From assembly GCA_900115795.1 (NCBI GenBank), contig FOXT01000007.1:124001-188000 (forward strand): a DNA stretch of 64,000 nucleotides. The letters run 5' to 3'. This stretch comes from Lachnospiraceae bacterium XBB1006. Lineage in GTDB: Bacteria; Bacillota; Clostridia; Lachnospirales; Lachnospiraceae. Position numbers and translations under genes: made by a program. This document shows positions 36,376-45,314 of this stretch, piece by piece (within the stretch, counting starts at the first letter, position 1; each line of letters opens with the position of its first letter). Below the pieces are notes generated by a model that did no database searches, had not been told where the DNA came from, and saw only the letters and a list, made by a program, of their open reading frames with translations.

Positions 36376-36917
36376 TTCGCCAGTTCTTCTTTTAACTTTG
36401 CAGCTTTCTCTCTCTGCCCCCATCGAAATTTTGAGGCACGTTTTACCTTCCCTACTTGATTTCGAATTGCTTCGTCTAATTTCTGATAACGCCGCTCCTG
36501 ATTCCGATCCATCATTTCAGCCAGGCACTGCATTTCATCTCGCATTCCCTCCGTTAATTCTTTTCCGATGAGTTCCTTATTTTCCAGTATCGCCAGTCGA
36601 ACGGCATCCGCAATCATTTCTTGAAATTTTTGCATTTTTTCTTCCTTTGAAGCGGTATAATCTTTGAATGAAGATGTCGAATTCATGTAATCATGCATTT
36701 CCATTCCCACTTGCGTTCGAATTGCATTCAGCTGATACCCCTCTTCCTTTAACTCTTTGATGTTCCGAAACATGTCCAACTGTTCTTCATAATATACCCT
36801 GTGCCCCAGTTCATTCCGTGGGATAGTAAGCTGCAATTCCTCTTCCCAGTACCGTAATGTATGTGCATGTACATTTAAAATATTTGCCGCCTCTGTTATT
36901 GTATAGCGGTTATTCAT
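36324..36917 (-). CDS. MerR-like HTH protein with C-terminal coiled coil
   Basis: The start is the ATG at 36917 (MNNRYTITEAANIL), preceded by GGGAGGG; a longer frame to 36977 has no site. The 197-residue protein has a MerR-type winged helix at residues 1-70 (YTITEAANILNVHAHTLRYW, RVYYEEQLDMF, LKEEGYQLNAI) and a long charged coiled coil to the end, without an effector domain. This architecture resembles DNA-anchoring proteins such as RacA as well as some regulators. The function is not determined. Confidence 0.72.
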   Translation of the reverse strand: MNNRYTITEAANILNVHAHTLRYWEEELQLTIPRNELGHRVYYEEQLDMFRNIKELKEEGYQLNAIRTQVGMEMHDYMNSTSSFKDYTASKEEKMQKFQEMIADAVRLAILENKELIGKELTEGMRDEMQCLAEMMDRNQERRYQKLDEAIRNQVGKVKRASKFRWGQREKAAKLKEELAKNKKEAVTQSVNVATET

Positions 36918-37002
36918 GTCAATCCCTCCCGATTTATGTTCTAACCCTAGTGTAAAGCCAAGTTCACTTGAAGGCAAGAAGAACCTATCGCAATATTTGA
37001 CA

Positions 37003-37030
37003 AAAAAAGAGACTCCTTTCGGAATCTCTT
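37003..37030 (-). terminator. terminator after dnaB
   Basis: On the minus strand AAGAGATTCC-GAAA-GGAGTCTCTT followed by TTTTT. The stem begins at the dnaB stop codon. Confidence 0.88.
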
Positions 37031-38372
37031 ATGATGGTCGCGGCATCTCCAAATTTGCAAATCGTGTATGTTCACCAATCCATGCCAAATTAATGGTTCC
37101 CGTAGGGCCATTTCTTTGCTTGGCAATAATTACTTCTGCCATACCCTTATCCGCCGTATCTTTATTATAATATTCATCACGATACAAAAACATAACCACG
37201 TCAGCGTCCTGCTCGATTGCTCCGGATTCACGCAAATCCGAAAGCATTGGTCGATGATCCGGTCTCTGTTCTACCGCACGACTAAGCTGAGACAATGCTA
37301 CTACCGGCACCTGCAATTCACGGGCAAGAGCCTTTAACGAACGAGAAATATCCGATATTTCCTGTTGCCTGCTCTCAGACTTTCCGGATCCGCTCATTAA
37401 CTGTAAATAGTCGATGATAACAATCGATAAATCGTATTCTAACTTGTATTTTCGACATTTGGAGCGTAGCTCTGTTACGGTAATTCCAGGTGTGTCATCA
37501 ATAATCAACCGAGACTCACCCAAAACGCCGGCGCCTTCCACCAGTCGTTCCCATTCCTCCGCATTCAAATTTCCGTTTCGGAGCGTCTGAGCATCCACAC
37601 GGGACTCTGCAGATAAGAAACGGTTCATAAGCTGCTCCTTTGACATTTCCAACGAAAATATTGCTGTTGTTTTTTTCTCCTTTACAGCAATATGCTGTGC
37701 AATATTAAGGACGAATGCTGTCTTTCCCATAGAAGGTCTTGCTGCCAAAAGCACCAAATCCGAGGGTTGCAATCCACTGGTTCGATAATCTAAATCGATA
37801 AATCCTGTGGCGATTCCCGTTACATTACCAGTATTCTGCGAAGCCTTCTCAACTTTCTTCAGCACATTCATAACTACTTGTTTTACTGGAACAAATTCAC
37901 CCGTCGCACGCGATTGTAACAGATTAAAAATGTCCTTCTCCGTCGATGCCAAAATATCATCAAGCGGTTCCTCTCCCTGATAGCATCGGTTTGCTATGCC
38001 TTCCGTAACACGTATCAATTTACGTTCTATAGAAAGCTCTGCTACAATGGTTGCATAATAACGTACATTGGCAGATGTTGGTACCGCATTAATAATTTGC
38101 ATGATATATTCCGTGCTGGTAATATACTCCGGCGCACCCTTCTCTTTCAGACGTGCCACAGTAGTTACCGGATCCACTGGCTGTCCTTCGTTGTAAAGCT
38201 CCACCATGGTGTCAAATAAAAATCCCAACTGCTGGCTGTAAAAATCATCTGAAATTACAATATCTGATGCCGCCGTAATCGCATCCTTATCCATTAGCAT
38301 AGAACCAATAACCGACTCTTCCGCCTCCTGATTGTGCGGCATCACCCGTTTATTAATTGAAACTTCTTCCAT
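37029..38372 (-). CDS. dnaB: replicative DNA helicase DnaB
   Basis: The 447-residue hexameric helicase that unwinds the replication fork. The N-terminal DnaB domain covers residues 5-110 (MPHNQEAEESVIGSMLMD), and the RecA-like C-terminal domain starts at about 180: Walker A LLAARPSMGKTAFVLNIA, Walker B LSIVIIDYLQLM and the arginine-finger/linker region VVALSQLSRAVEQRPDHRP. There is no intein. It follows rplI by 10 bases in the gdpP-rplI-dnaB operon common in Firmicutes. Confidence 0.97.
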   Translation of the reverse strand: MEEVSINKRVMPHNQEAEESVIGSMLMDKDAITAASDIVISDDFYSQQLGFLFDTMVELYNEGQPVDPVTTVARLKEKGAPEYITSTEYIMQIINAVPTSANVRYYATIVAELSIERKLIRVTEGIANRCYQGEEPLDDILASTEKDIFNLLQSRATGEFVPVKQVVMNVLKKVEKASQNTGNVTGIATGFIDLDYRTSGLQPSDLVLLAARPSMGKTAFVLNIAQHIAVKEKKTTAIFSLEMSKEQLMNRFLSAESRVDAQTLRNGNLNAEEWERLVEGAGVLGESRLIIDDTPGITVTELRSKCRKYKLEYDLSIVIIDYLQLMSGSGKSESRQQEISDISRSLKALARELQVPVVALSQLSRAVEQRPDHRPMLSDLRESGAIEQDADVVMFLYRDEYYNKDTADKGMAEVIIAKQRNGPTGTINLAWIGEHTRFANLEMPRPS

Positions 38373-38381
38373 GTTCTGCTC

Positions 38382-38825
38382 CTAGTTCTCCACAACCTTC
38401 ACACGAAGTGTCGCTGTCACCTTCGAATGAAGTTTAATTGGAACCTCTGTCACCCCAAGGCTACGAATTGGCTCTTCTAACTGCATTTTCTTCTTATCAA
38501 GGGCAAGGCCCAACTGTTCCTTCGCTGCCTGCGCGATTTCCTTTGTGGACACAGATCCAAACGTTCTTCCGCCCTCACCGGCCTTAATCTTAACGGTAAC
38601 TGACTTGTCCTCAAGGCTGGCCGCCAAAGCCTTTGCATGATCCAAATTCTCCTGTGCCACTTTTTCCTCATTCTTATTCTGTAATTTTAAATCATTTAAA
38701 TTCTTTGCATTTGCTTCCACAGCCATCTTCTTAACCAAAAGATTCCGTGCATAACCCTGACTTACTTCAATAATATCTCCTTTTTTTCCATGAGATTTCA
38801 CATCCTGTAATAAAATTAATTTCAT
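38382..38825 (-). CDS. rplI: 50S ribosomal protein L9
   Basis: A 147-residue L9 with the diagnostic N-terminal [20 protein letters not shown] and the GYARNLL segment, a long connecting helix (about residues 40-75) and a C-terminal domain with [10 protein letters not shown]. Its ATG overlaps the gdpP stop by 4 bases. It binds 23S rRNA at the base of the L1 stalk. Confidence 0.97.
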   Translation of the reverse strand: MKLILLQDVKSHGKKGDIIEVSQGYARNLLVKKMAVEANAKNLNDLKLQNKNEEKVAQENLDHAKALAASLEDKSVTVKIKAGEGGRTFGSVSTKEIAQAAKEQLGLALDKKKMQLEEPIRSLGVTEVPIKLHSKVTATLRVKVVEN

Positions 38826-40858
38826 TGTTCAATATCTCCCTCTTCAATCATGATATCCAAAGTTTCCTTTAGTTTCTCCTTAGCTTCCTCTATGGTTACA
38901 TCTTCTAACTGCGCACCCGCCACATTCAAGTGTCCACCGCCTCCAAGACGTTCCATAATAATCTGTACGTTTACTTCGTCAATTGACCGTGAGCTGATAA
39001 AAATCTTGCCCCGATAGCTTGTCAAAACAAACGATGCTTTGATTCCAACTATATCTAGTAACTCATTTGCAGCCTGTGCACCAGCAATGGTTGGACTTTC
39101 TAAATGCTCACTGTCACAGGTCGAGATGGCAAATACATCCCGATAGACTTCTGCCAGCCGGACGGCCTCTGCTCTGGCCTTATAAGATTGCATATCATTA
39201 CGCAACATCTTACGTACGCGCACCACATCGGCTCCGCTCCGTCGCAAATAAGCAGCTGCCTCAAATGTCCGCACACCGGTCTTTGTCATAAAATTATTCG
39301 TATCAATCAAAATACCTGCATACAAGGTATCAGCTTCCACATCACCAAGCTTAATATCTTCTGAAAAATACTGCAATACCTCAGAGATCATCTCACAAGT
39401 AGAAGATGCGTATGGTTCGATATACGATAAAACAGCACTATCAATCACTTCTGCGCCCTGACGATGATGGTCAAATACCACAATGGTTTTCACATGAGAC
39501 AAAAGCTCCGGACACTCCGTATAAGACGGCTTGTTTGTATCTACTACCACAACCACTGTATTCTTATCCACCAGCTCCAATGCCTCGTTGCTGGTTACAA
39601 ACATTTTTTCACTATAACCGTTTTCTTCATTAAATCGCTCTTTTACCGGCCTTAAAGAAGAACTGACGCTATTTAAAACAATATACGCTCGCTTTCCAAG
39701 AACATTCGCTGCACGATAAATACCTACCGCCGCACCCAGTGCATCCACATCACTTATAGAATGTCCCATAACAATTACTTGTTCTTTACTCTCAAGAATC
39801 TCACGTAAAGCCTGCGCCTTTACACGCGCCTTCACACGTGTTGTCTTATCCACCTGTTGCGTCTTTCCACCATAATAGGAAATCTTCTCCGGTGTCTTAA
39901 CAACTGCCTGATCGCCTCCACGTCCTAATGCCAAATCAATGGCAGCACGCGTGTATTCATAATTCTGCGTGTACGTTTTACTTCCGTTACCAATACCAAT
40001 ACTCAGGGTAATGGCCATTTCATTACCAATCTTAATGCTCTTAACATCTTCTATCAAGCTAAAGCGATCTTCCTCAAGATCATCCAAATACTTTCGCTTA
40101 AATACAATAAAGTACTTATCCTTCTCAATCTTCTTAACAATACCGTCGCTATTGCCAAAGTACTTATTCACCTTTCGATCCACCAACGCGATCAAAAGAG
40201 AACGCTTCACTTCTTCGATACTTTCCAGTGCCTCTTCATAATTATCAATATAGACAAGTGCGGAAACCAGCTTCTGTTCTTCATTCTCTTTCAAGCTTTC
40301 CTGAAGTTGCGTTTCATCAAACATGTACATAACGAACAAGCTCTCGAACTCATTCACAGCTTCCTTTCGGTCCTCCACCTCATGTGCGCTGTCATCAATA
40401 AACACACGACGAATAATCAGGTGATAAAAAACATCATCTTCTGTAATATACAAATGATGCTCATCCACAACTTTATGTAACATTTCCTTTGTGACCGTAG
40501 GAATTAAAGCAGTTATAGACTTGTGAAATCCCTTCGTAGTTTCAAAATGCTCTACAAACCTTTGATTCTGCCAAAGAACCTTGCCATCCGCATCCATAAG
40601 TACATATGGCACTTCAAATTCGTCTAATAAATAGCGTTGCATCACACCATACGCCGTTGCATAATCTGTCAATGCAGATTTTGCGTATGGCTTCATTGCC
40701 ATACCAATTCCTACTGCAATTACCACATAAAGCGACGACAATCCGATTACTAAAAATCCGGATTGTGGATAGAAATAAAAAATAATCCCATCCATTGCAA
40801 TTAATAATATCAGTAAAGCCGCCGGAACGGTATACAATCCTCGAAACCTATTCTTCAT
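38822..40858 (-). CDS. gdpP: cyclic di-AMP phosphodiesterase GdpP
   Basis: A 678-residue membrane protein with two N-terminal membrane helices (about 12-55), a degenerate PAS region (about 75-160), a degenerate GGDEF domain (about 175-310) and a DHH/DHHA1 phosphodiesterase (about 345-665). The catalytic motifs are [16 protein letters not shown] (HxxxDxD), a VVVVDTN strand and VFDHHRQG (DHH), with GGGGH near 640 in DHHA1. It hydrolyses c-di-AMP to pApA and so affects potassium, cell wall and stress control. Confidence 0.95.
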   Translation of the reverse strand: MKNRFRGLYTVPAALLILLIAMDGIIFYFYPQSGFLVIGLSSLYVVIAVGIGMAMKPYAKSALTDYATAYGVMQRYLLDEFEVPYVLMDADGKVLWQNQRFVEHFETTKGFHKSITALIPTVTKEMLHKVVDEHHLYITEDDVFYHLIIRRVFIDDSAHEVEDRKEAVNEFESLFVMYMFDETQLQESLKENEEQKLVSALVYIDNYEEALESIEEVKRSLLIALVDRKVNKYFGNSDGIVKKIEKDKYFIVFKRKYLDDLEEDRFSLIEDVKSIKIGNEMAITLSIGIGNGSKTYTQNYEYTRAAIDLALGRGGDQAVVKTPEKISYYGGKTQQVDKTTRVKARVKAQALREILESKEQVIVMGHSISDVDALGAAVGIYRAANVLGKRAYIVLNSVSSSLRPVKERFNEENGYSEKMFVTSNEALELVDKNTVVVVVDTNKPSYTECPELLSHVKTIVVFDHHRQGAEVIDSAVLSYIEPYASSTCEMISEVLQYFSEDIKLGDVEADTLYAGILIDTNNFMTKTGVRTFEAAAYLRRSGADVVRVRKMLRNDMQSYKARAEAVRLAEVYRDVFAISTCDSEHLESPTIAGAQAANELLDIVGIKASFVLTSYRGKIFISSRSIDEVNVQIIMERLGGGGHLNVAGAQLEDVTIEEAKEKLKETLDIMIEEGDIEQ

Positions 40859-40901
40859 TGGGTCCTCCCCTTTTCATAAATTTGAGTATACACTTATGTA
40901 C

Positions 40902-40929
40902 ATTATACCATTATTCTATCAATCTGCAA
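40902..40929 (-). promoter_or_regulatory. sigma-A-type promoter of the gdpP-rplI-dnaB operon
   Basis: On the minus strand TTGCAG (40929-40924), 16 bases, TATAAT (40907-40902); GGGGAGG precedes the ATG at 40858. Confidence 0.7.
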
Positions 40930-40944
40930 AGTTTTCCTTGTATG

Positions 40945-40976
40945 AAAAAACAGGACCCGTAAGCTACGAGTCCTGC
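40945..40976 (-). terminator. terminator after glyA
   Basis: On the minus strand GCAGGACTCGTAGC...ACGGGTCCTG forms a stem with a small mismatch and is followed by TTTTTT. It begins about 13 bases after the glyA stop codon. Confidence 0.88.
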
Positions 40977-40988
40977 GCTTTTTTAAAA

Positions 40989-42233
40989 TTATGCATATAA
41001 AGGATACTTGTCAGTTAATCCTTTTACTAATTCTTTTGCTTTCTCAACGCCTTCGCCTTCGCGCTCATCGATTGCAAGACGAATTGCCTCTGCAACAACA
41101 ACCATATCTTCCTCTTTAAATCCACGGCTTGTTACTGCTGCCGTTCCAAGACGAATACCGCTTGTTACAAATGGAGAAGCCGGATCGTTTGGAATGGTGT
41201 TCTTGTTACAGGTAATGTTTGCGGAATCAAGTAATTTCTCGCACTCTTTACCGGTAATATTTTTGTTAAGAAGGCTTACTAACATCAAATGGTTATCGGT
41301 ACCACCGGATACAATTTCAAACCCTCTCTTGATTAATTCTTCTGCTAATGTAGCGCAGTTCTTTAAAATCTGCTGCTGATAAACCTTAAATTCCGGAGAT
41401 AATGCTTCTTTAAAGCAAACTGCCTTTGCTGCGATGGTGTGCATCAAAGGACCACCCTGAATTCCCGGGAAAATTGCTTTATTGAAGTTGAACTTCTTAT
41501 TTGCCTCTTCGGTTGCCATAATCATACCACCACGTGGTCCACGAAGCGTCTTGTGTGTTGTGGTTGTAGCAACATCTACGTATGGGAATGGACTTGGATG
41601 AAGTCCGGTAGCTACCAAACCTGCGATATGTGCAATGTCTGCCATAAGTACTGCACCAACTTCATCAGCAATCTCTCTAAACTTCTTGAAGTCAATGATT
41701 CTTGCATATGCGGAAGCACCACAAATAATCATTTTTGGCTTGCACTCTAATGCAATTCTTCTAACTTCATCATAATCAATGAATCCTTCATCGTTAACGC
41801 CATACGGTACAACGTTGAAATATTTACCGGACATGTTTACTGGACTTCCATGTGAAAGATGTCCGCCATGATCAAGTGACATACCCATATAGGTATCGCC
41901 CGGCTCCAATACTGCGAAGAACACACCCATGTTTGCCTGGGCACCGGAATGTGGCTGCACATTTACATAATCACAGTGGAAAATCTCTTTTGCTCTTTCT
42001 CTAGCAAGATTCTCAACAACGTCTACGCACTCACATCCACCGTAGTATCTTTTTCCAGGATATCCCTCAGCATACTTATTAGTAAGCTGACTTCCCATTG
42101 CTGCCATAACGGCTTTGCTAACCACATTTTCTGATGCAATCAATTCAATATGGCTCTGCTGTCTGTCATTCTCGGCTGTAATCGCAGCCGCGATTTCAGG
42201 GTCTACTTTCTGAATTTCATCAAAGGTAAACAT
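40989..42233 (-). CDS. glyA: serine hydroxymethyltransferase
   Basis: A 414-residue PLP enzyme that converts serine and tetrahydrofolate to glycine and methylene-THF. The PLP-binding lysine lies in [18 protein letters not shown] near residue 230. N-terminal [24 protein letters not shown] (near 55) and the [13 protein letters not shown] segment are characteristic. It is monocistronic with its own promoter and terminator. Its place away from the upp/atp cluster differs from Bacillus. Confidence 0.97.
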   Translation of the reverse strand: MFTFDEIQKVDPEIAAAITAENDRQQSHIELIASENVVSKAVMAAMGSQLTNKYAEGYPGKRYYGGCECVDVVENLARERAKEIFHCDYVNVQPHSGAQANMGVFFAVLEPGDTYMGMSLDHGGHLSHGSPVNMSGKYFNVVPYGVNDEGFIDYDEVRRIALECKPKMIICGASAYARIIDFKKFREIADEVGAVLMADIAHIAGLVATGLHPSPFPYVDVATTTTHKTLRGPRGGMIMATEEANKKFNFNKAIFPGIQGGPLMHTIAAKAVCFKEALSPEFKVYQQQILKNCATLAEELIKRGFEIVSGGTDNHLMLVSLLNKNITGKECEKLLDSANITCNKNTIPNDPASPFVTSGIRLGTAAVTSRGFKEEDMVVVAEAIRLAIDEREGEGVEKAKELVKGLTDKYPLYA

Positions 42234-42297
42234 TCCCTTTCCTCCTCAATTACATACTTTTTTTATAAATGGTTCGTGACTTTTCACTCCACTTCCC

Positions 42298-42326
42298 ATT
42301 ATAACAATCTCCTTTTAGAAACTCAA
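42298..42326 (-). promoter_or_regulatory. sigma-A-type promoter of glyA
   Basis: On the minus strand TTGAGT (42326-42321), 17 bases, TATAAT (42303-42298). A second, farther candidate (TTGACA at 42402-42397) overlaps the divergent promoter region. Confidence 0.7.
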
Positions 42327-42349
42327 TGGAAATATTGAAAAATTTTCTG

Positions 42350-42377
42350 TTGATTCTCGCTTTTAATTTAGTATAAT
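42350..42377 (+). promoter_or_regulatory. sigma-A-type promoter of the S66 peptidase gene
   Basis: TTGATT (42350-42355), 16 bases, TATAAT (42372-42377), about 45 bases before the ATG at 42420, which has AAAGGAG in front. Confidence 0.7.
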
Positions 42378-42379
42378 AA

Positions 42380-42395
42380 AATAGTTATAACTATT
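42380..42395. promoter_or_regulatory. 16-bp perfect palindrome, possible operator
   Basis: AATAGTTATAACTATT lies just downstream of the -10 box of the S66 peptidase promoter and just inside the spacer of the distal TTGACA on the other strand. A repressor bound here would block the plus-strand gene at its transcription start. The cognate protein is unknown. Confidence 0.5.
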
Positions 42396-42419
42396 CTGTC
42401 AATTTGAAAGGAGAAAGCA

Positions 42420-43454
42420 ATGCGCTACCCTGCATTTTTAAAAAAGAACGGAACCATCGGATTCGTGGCACCATCCTTAGGCTGCGCGACCGAACCCTAT
42501 ATCAGTCGATTCGCCTCGGCACAGCAGAAATTATCCGCCCTTGGTCATACCTTCAAGTTCGGACCTAACTGCTCTATTTGTGAGGGAATCGGCATCAGCA
42601 ACACACCCACCAACTGTGGCGAAGAACTTAATTCTATGTACAAAAGCGCTGACTGCGATGCCATTATCTCCTGTGGCGGTGGTGAAATGATGTGCGAAGT
42701 TGTCCCATTTATGGATTTTGACGGCATCCGTGCGACACAACCGAAATGGTACATGGGCTATTCCGATAACACGAACTTTACGTTTACTTCTGCTACACTG
42801 GCCGATACAGCTGCCATTTACGGTCCTTGCATAGGCGATTTTGGCATGGAGCCATGGCATCCCGCAATTTCAGATGCCTATGCACTCTTAACCGGAAGTA
42901 AACTTCACTTTAAGAACTACGACAAATGGGAGTTGGATTCAGAAGAAAGTGCTGGCCCCAATGATCCGTATCATGTAACGGAACCAACGATTATGAAGGC
43001 TTTTTGTGCCGACACCACCGCACCGATTACCTTCGAAGGGCGCCTAATCGGTGGTTGTATGGACTGCCTGGAAAATCTGATTGGTACACCTTACGACAAG
43101 GTAACCGATTTTGCTGATCGCTACCGCGAAGATGGCATTATTTGGTTCTTAGAATCTTGCGAGTTAAACGTTTTTTCCATTCGCCGTACCATCTGGCACA
43201 TGAAAGCCGCCGGCTGGTTTCAACACGTAAAGGGCTTCCTGATTGGCCGCCCGGGAATTTTTGGCGAAGAGCTTTTTGGCTTGGACCAATACAAGGCCGT
43301 CACCGATTTATTGTCGGAATACAACGTGCCTATTCTAATGGACTTAGATATCGGCCACCACCCGCCAATGATTCCGATGTTGTGCGGTGGCTATGCCAAG
43401 GTAGAATTTTCAGAAGAAAAGAATGAATTTGGTATTACGTATGAATTAAAATAG
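42420..43454 (+). CDS. S66-family LD-carboxypeptidase / MccF-like peptidase
   Basis: A 344-residue serine peptidase with the LdcA/MccF fold. The N-terminal part reads GTIGFVAPSLG. The nucleophile Ser is in WYMGYSDNTNFTF near residue 118, and the Glu and His of the catalytic triad fit IIWFLESCEL near 240 and LDIGHHPPMIP near 310. LdcA enzymes trim the terminal D-Ala from peptidoglycan tetrapeptides. MccF enzymes cleave microcin C-like toxins. Length and motifs do not settle which. It is transcribed alone from a promoter with an adjacent palindrome. Confidence 0.88.
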   Translation: MRYPAFLKKNGTIGFVAPSLGCATEPYISRFASAQQKLSALGHTFKFGPNCSICEGIGISNTPTNCGEELNSMYKSADCDAIISCGGGEMMCEVVPFMDFDGIRATQPKWYMGYSDNTNFTFTSATLADTAAIYGPCIGDFGMEPWHPAISDAYALLTGSKLHFKNYDKWELDSEESAGPNDPYHVTEPTIMKAFCADTTAPITFEGRLIGGCMDCLENLIGTPYDKVTDFADRYREDGIIWFLESCELNVFSIRRTIWHMKAAGWFQHVKGFLIGRPGIFGEELFGLDQYKAVTDLLSEYNVPILMDLDIGHHPPMIPMLCGGYAKVEFSEEKNEFGITYELK

Positions 43455-43503
43455 AAAATAAGACACCCCGCATAAACAAATTTGAACAATGGGAATGTAT
43501 TTC

Positions 43504-43548
43504 GCAAGGAATAGAAAACGGCGATAAGCCGGCTATTCCTTCGCGTTT
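43504..43548. terminator. hairpin between convergent genes
   Basis: AAGGAATAG (43506-43514) pairs with CTATTCCTT (43533-43541), with an inner GGC-GATAA-GCC. On the plus strand it is followed by CGCGTTTTC. It separates the S66 peptidase gene from the converging P-loop kinase gene. Confidence 0.5.
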
Positions 43549-44070
43549 TCATACTTCTGTCATAGTCCTTCTCCTGTTTCCAATTTCTTTCAAAAAAGCC
43601 TCCGCTTCTTCACGATGCTTAAAGATATGAATTTCTTTATCCGCATATTTTTCCAAAAGTGCGATAACCTGAGGCTTACTCTGTTCGTTATAGTTTTTGA
43701 TAAATTCCAAAAACTCCGAATCTTCCTCGTTCACATCCTCAACCCACGGCAAATCCGTCCGTTCTTTTCCCCTTCTATCCAATGCCCCTTTAAGACAAAC
43801 ATCTACCGAATAGTCCAGAAAAAATACCGTATCACACACCTTTAGTCTCATTTCTATTGTCGAGCCGTAATTTCCGTCAATAATCCAACGTTCCTTCTTT
43901 ATCTCGTCTGCTAAGCGCTGTCGAAAAACAGGTTTTCCCACAGTTGTCTTATCTGCATTCCAATTCAGCATATCCAAATGAACCAGCGGAATGCCGGTAA
44001 TTTCATGCAGCGCTCTCGAAAATGTACTTTTACCGCCCCCCGGGCAGCCAATTACCATAACTCTGTTCAT
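43549..44070 (-). CDS. P-loop nucleotide kinase-like protein (adenylate kinase/FlaR-like)
   Basis: A 173-residue protein with Walker A VIGCPGGGKSTFSRAL near residue 8, a LVHLDMLNWNADKTTVG substrate-loop region and WIIDGNYGSTIEMRL near 70, the pattern of the adenylate-kinase-like proteins often labelled 'topology modulation protein'. Two Arg/Lys lid residues are visible (DRRGKERTDLPW). The phosphoryl acceptor is unknown. It is monocistronic as far as the sequence shows. Confidence 0.82.
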   Translation of the reverse strand: MNRVMVIGCPGGGKSTFSRALHEITGIPLVHLDMLNWNADKTTVGKPVFRQRLADEIKKERWIIDGNYGSTIEMRLKVCDTVFFLDYSVDVCLKGALDRRGKERTDLPWVEDVNEEDSEFLEFIKNYNEQSKPQVIALLEKYADKEIHIFKHREEAEAFLKEIGNRRRTMTEV

Positions 44071-44117
44071 AAAATAGTATCCTCTCTAACCGAATCCGTG
44101 CGCATCCTCGCGGAGCG

Positions 44118-44155
44118 TTTAACTCAGTCGGAGCTTAAGCCCCGACTGAGTTAAA
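44118..44155. repeat. perfect 14-bp hairpin after the MFS gene
   Basis: TTTAACTCAGTCGG (44118-44131), a 10-base loop and CCGACTGAGTTAAA (44142-44155). It begins one base beyond the MFS stop codon at 44157, but neither strand has a T-run after it, so it is an atypical terminator or a different RNA structure. Confidence 0.6.
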
Positions 44156-44156
44156 T

Positions 44157-45314
44157 CTACACTTGGAGTGCCCTGATGCTGGCAGCACCAAGCACAAGCA
44201 TCAACACGCCCACCGCGAAAAAGCAGGCGGAGCTTCCCAGTCCAGACAGCGCTGCTGCCGCAAACAGGGTTACAACCTCCAACAAATTCACTCCCATGTT
44301 AAAAACGCTCAAAACCTCAGCGCGCTTTTCACCAAGTCCAATTTTATCCACCAATCGATTCTGAACTTCTTCAAAAATATAAGATGGCACCGTTATCAAA
44401 AGCGGAAGCAAAAGCATCAACAGAATTACCAGGATTGGCTGTGATGCCCAGCCGAACAATAACATCGCGCCACCTGCCATGCAAAAGCAGATTGCAAATG
44501 CCACAGACGCATGTTTTTCGTCCACTTTAGCAAGAATTTTTTCCGCCAAAAGTTCCACCACCGAGTAGCCCAAAATAATGGGGCTCATCCACTCTTCCTT
44601 AAGTCCGCAAACCATTAGCTTCTCCACATAGAAAAAGTTCACCAGCAAAAATCCCATGCTAACACAAGACAAAATCAGCACCACGAATGCGGTTTCCTTT
44701 CTAAGCAAAAGCCCCCTCGTTTTTTGCCCCTTTGTTAGCTTTTCCTGTTTCTGCCTGCCTTCCCGGTGCTCCTTCGGAATCCCCAGACTCACCACGCAAC
44801 CAAGAAAACTGCTTCCAATGGTTGCCACAAGCAATCCCTCTACTCCTAGCATAGCATAAATCCCCGCATATGCAACTGTACTAATCAGAAACCCTACCGT
44901 TCCGCAGTTTCCTACGTGTGCCGTTTTTACCAAAAATTCCTCTGACGGAAGCATCGTGTACAAATATGCGCTCTGGGTTCCGGAAGAAAAGCATGCCGCC
45001 ATACCCTCAATAATCGCTTCCACATAAAACAATGCCAGACTTTTTTGTAAAAATGCCACCAACAGCATACTTCGTGCCACAAATAACAGCATTTGTGCCA
45101 TTACCAGTGTATTTCGATATCCGATTCTATCTGTAATTTTCCCTGCCGGAATCTCAAACCCAAAGATTACCATGGACAACACAGCCTGCAACATGAAAAA
45201 CTGTTCCACGCTGATTCCGGCCTTTGTCCTTACCAAAAGCGCCACCGGCGCATAAAATACCAGCCCATTAAATAAAGCTGTCAAATCTAATGCATCTATT
45301 TTTTTACGTAACAT
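44157..45314 (-). CDS. MFS transporter
   Basis: The 385-residue protein has about 12 hydrophobic helices and the MFS loop between helices 2 and 3 (GKITDRIGYRNTLVMAQ, the G-x-x-x-D-R-x-G-R/Y-x-x motif, near residue 60). It overlaps the upstream ABC-F gene by 11 bases, so the two are co-translated. An efflux role against the same inducer as the ABC-F protein is inferred from context; the substrate is unknown. Confidence 0.85.
   Translation of the reverse strand: MLRKKIDALDLTALFNGLVFYAPVALLVRTKAGISVEQFFMLQAVLSMVIFGFEIPAGKITDRIGYRNTLVMAQMLLFVARSMLLVAFLQKSLALFYVEAIIEGMAACFSSGTQSAYLYTMLPSEEFLVKTAHVGNCGTVGFLISTVAYAGIYAMLGVEGLLVATIGSSFLGCVVSLGIPKEHREGRQKQEKLTKGQKTRGLLLRKETAFVVLILSCVSMGFLLVNFFYVEKLMVCGLKEEWMSPIILGYSVVELLAEKILAKVDEKHASVAFAICFCMAGGAMLLFGWASQPILVILLMLLLPLLITVPSYIFEEVQNRLVDKIGLGEKRAEVLSVFNMGVNLLEVVTLFAAAALSGLGSSACFFAVGVLMLVLGAASIRALQV

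Noticed and set aside
42234-42419. glycine or THF riboswitch upstream of glyA
   Set aside because: I see promoters and a palindrome but none of the conserved riboswitch core sequences in the leader.
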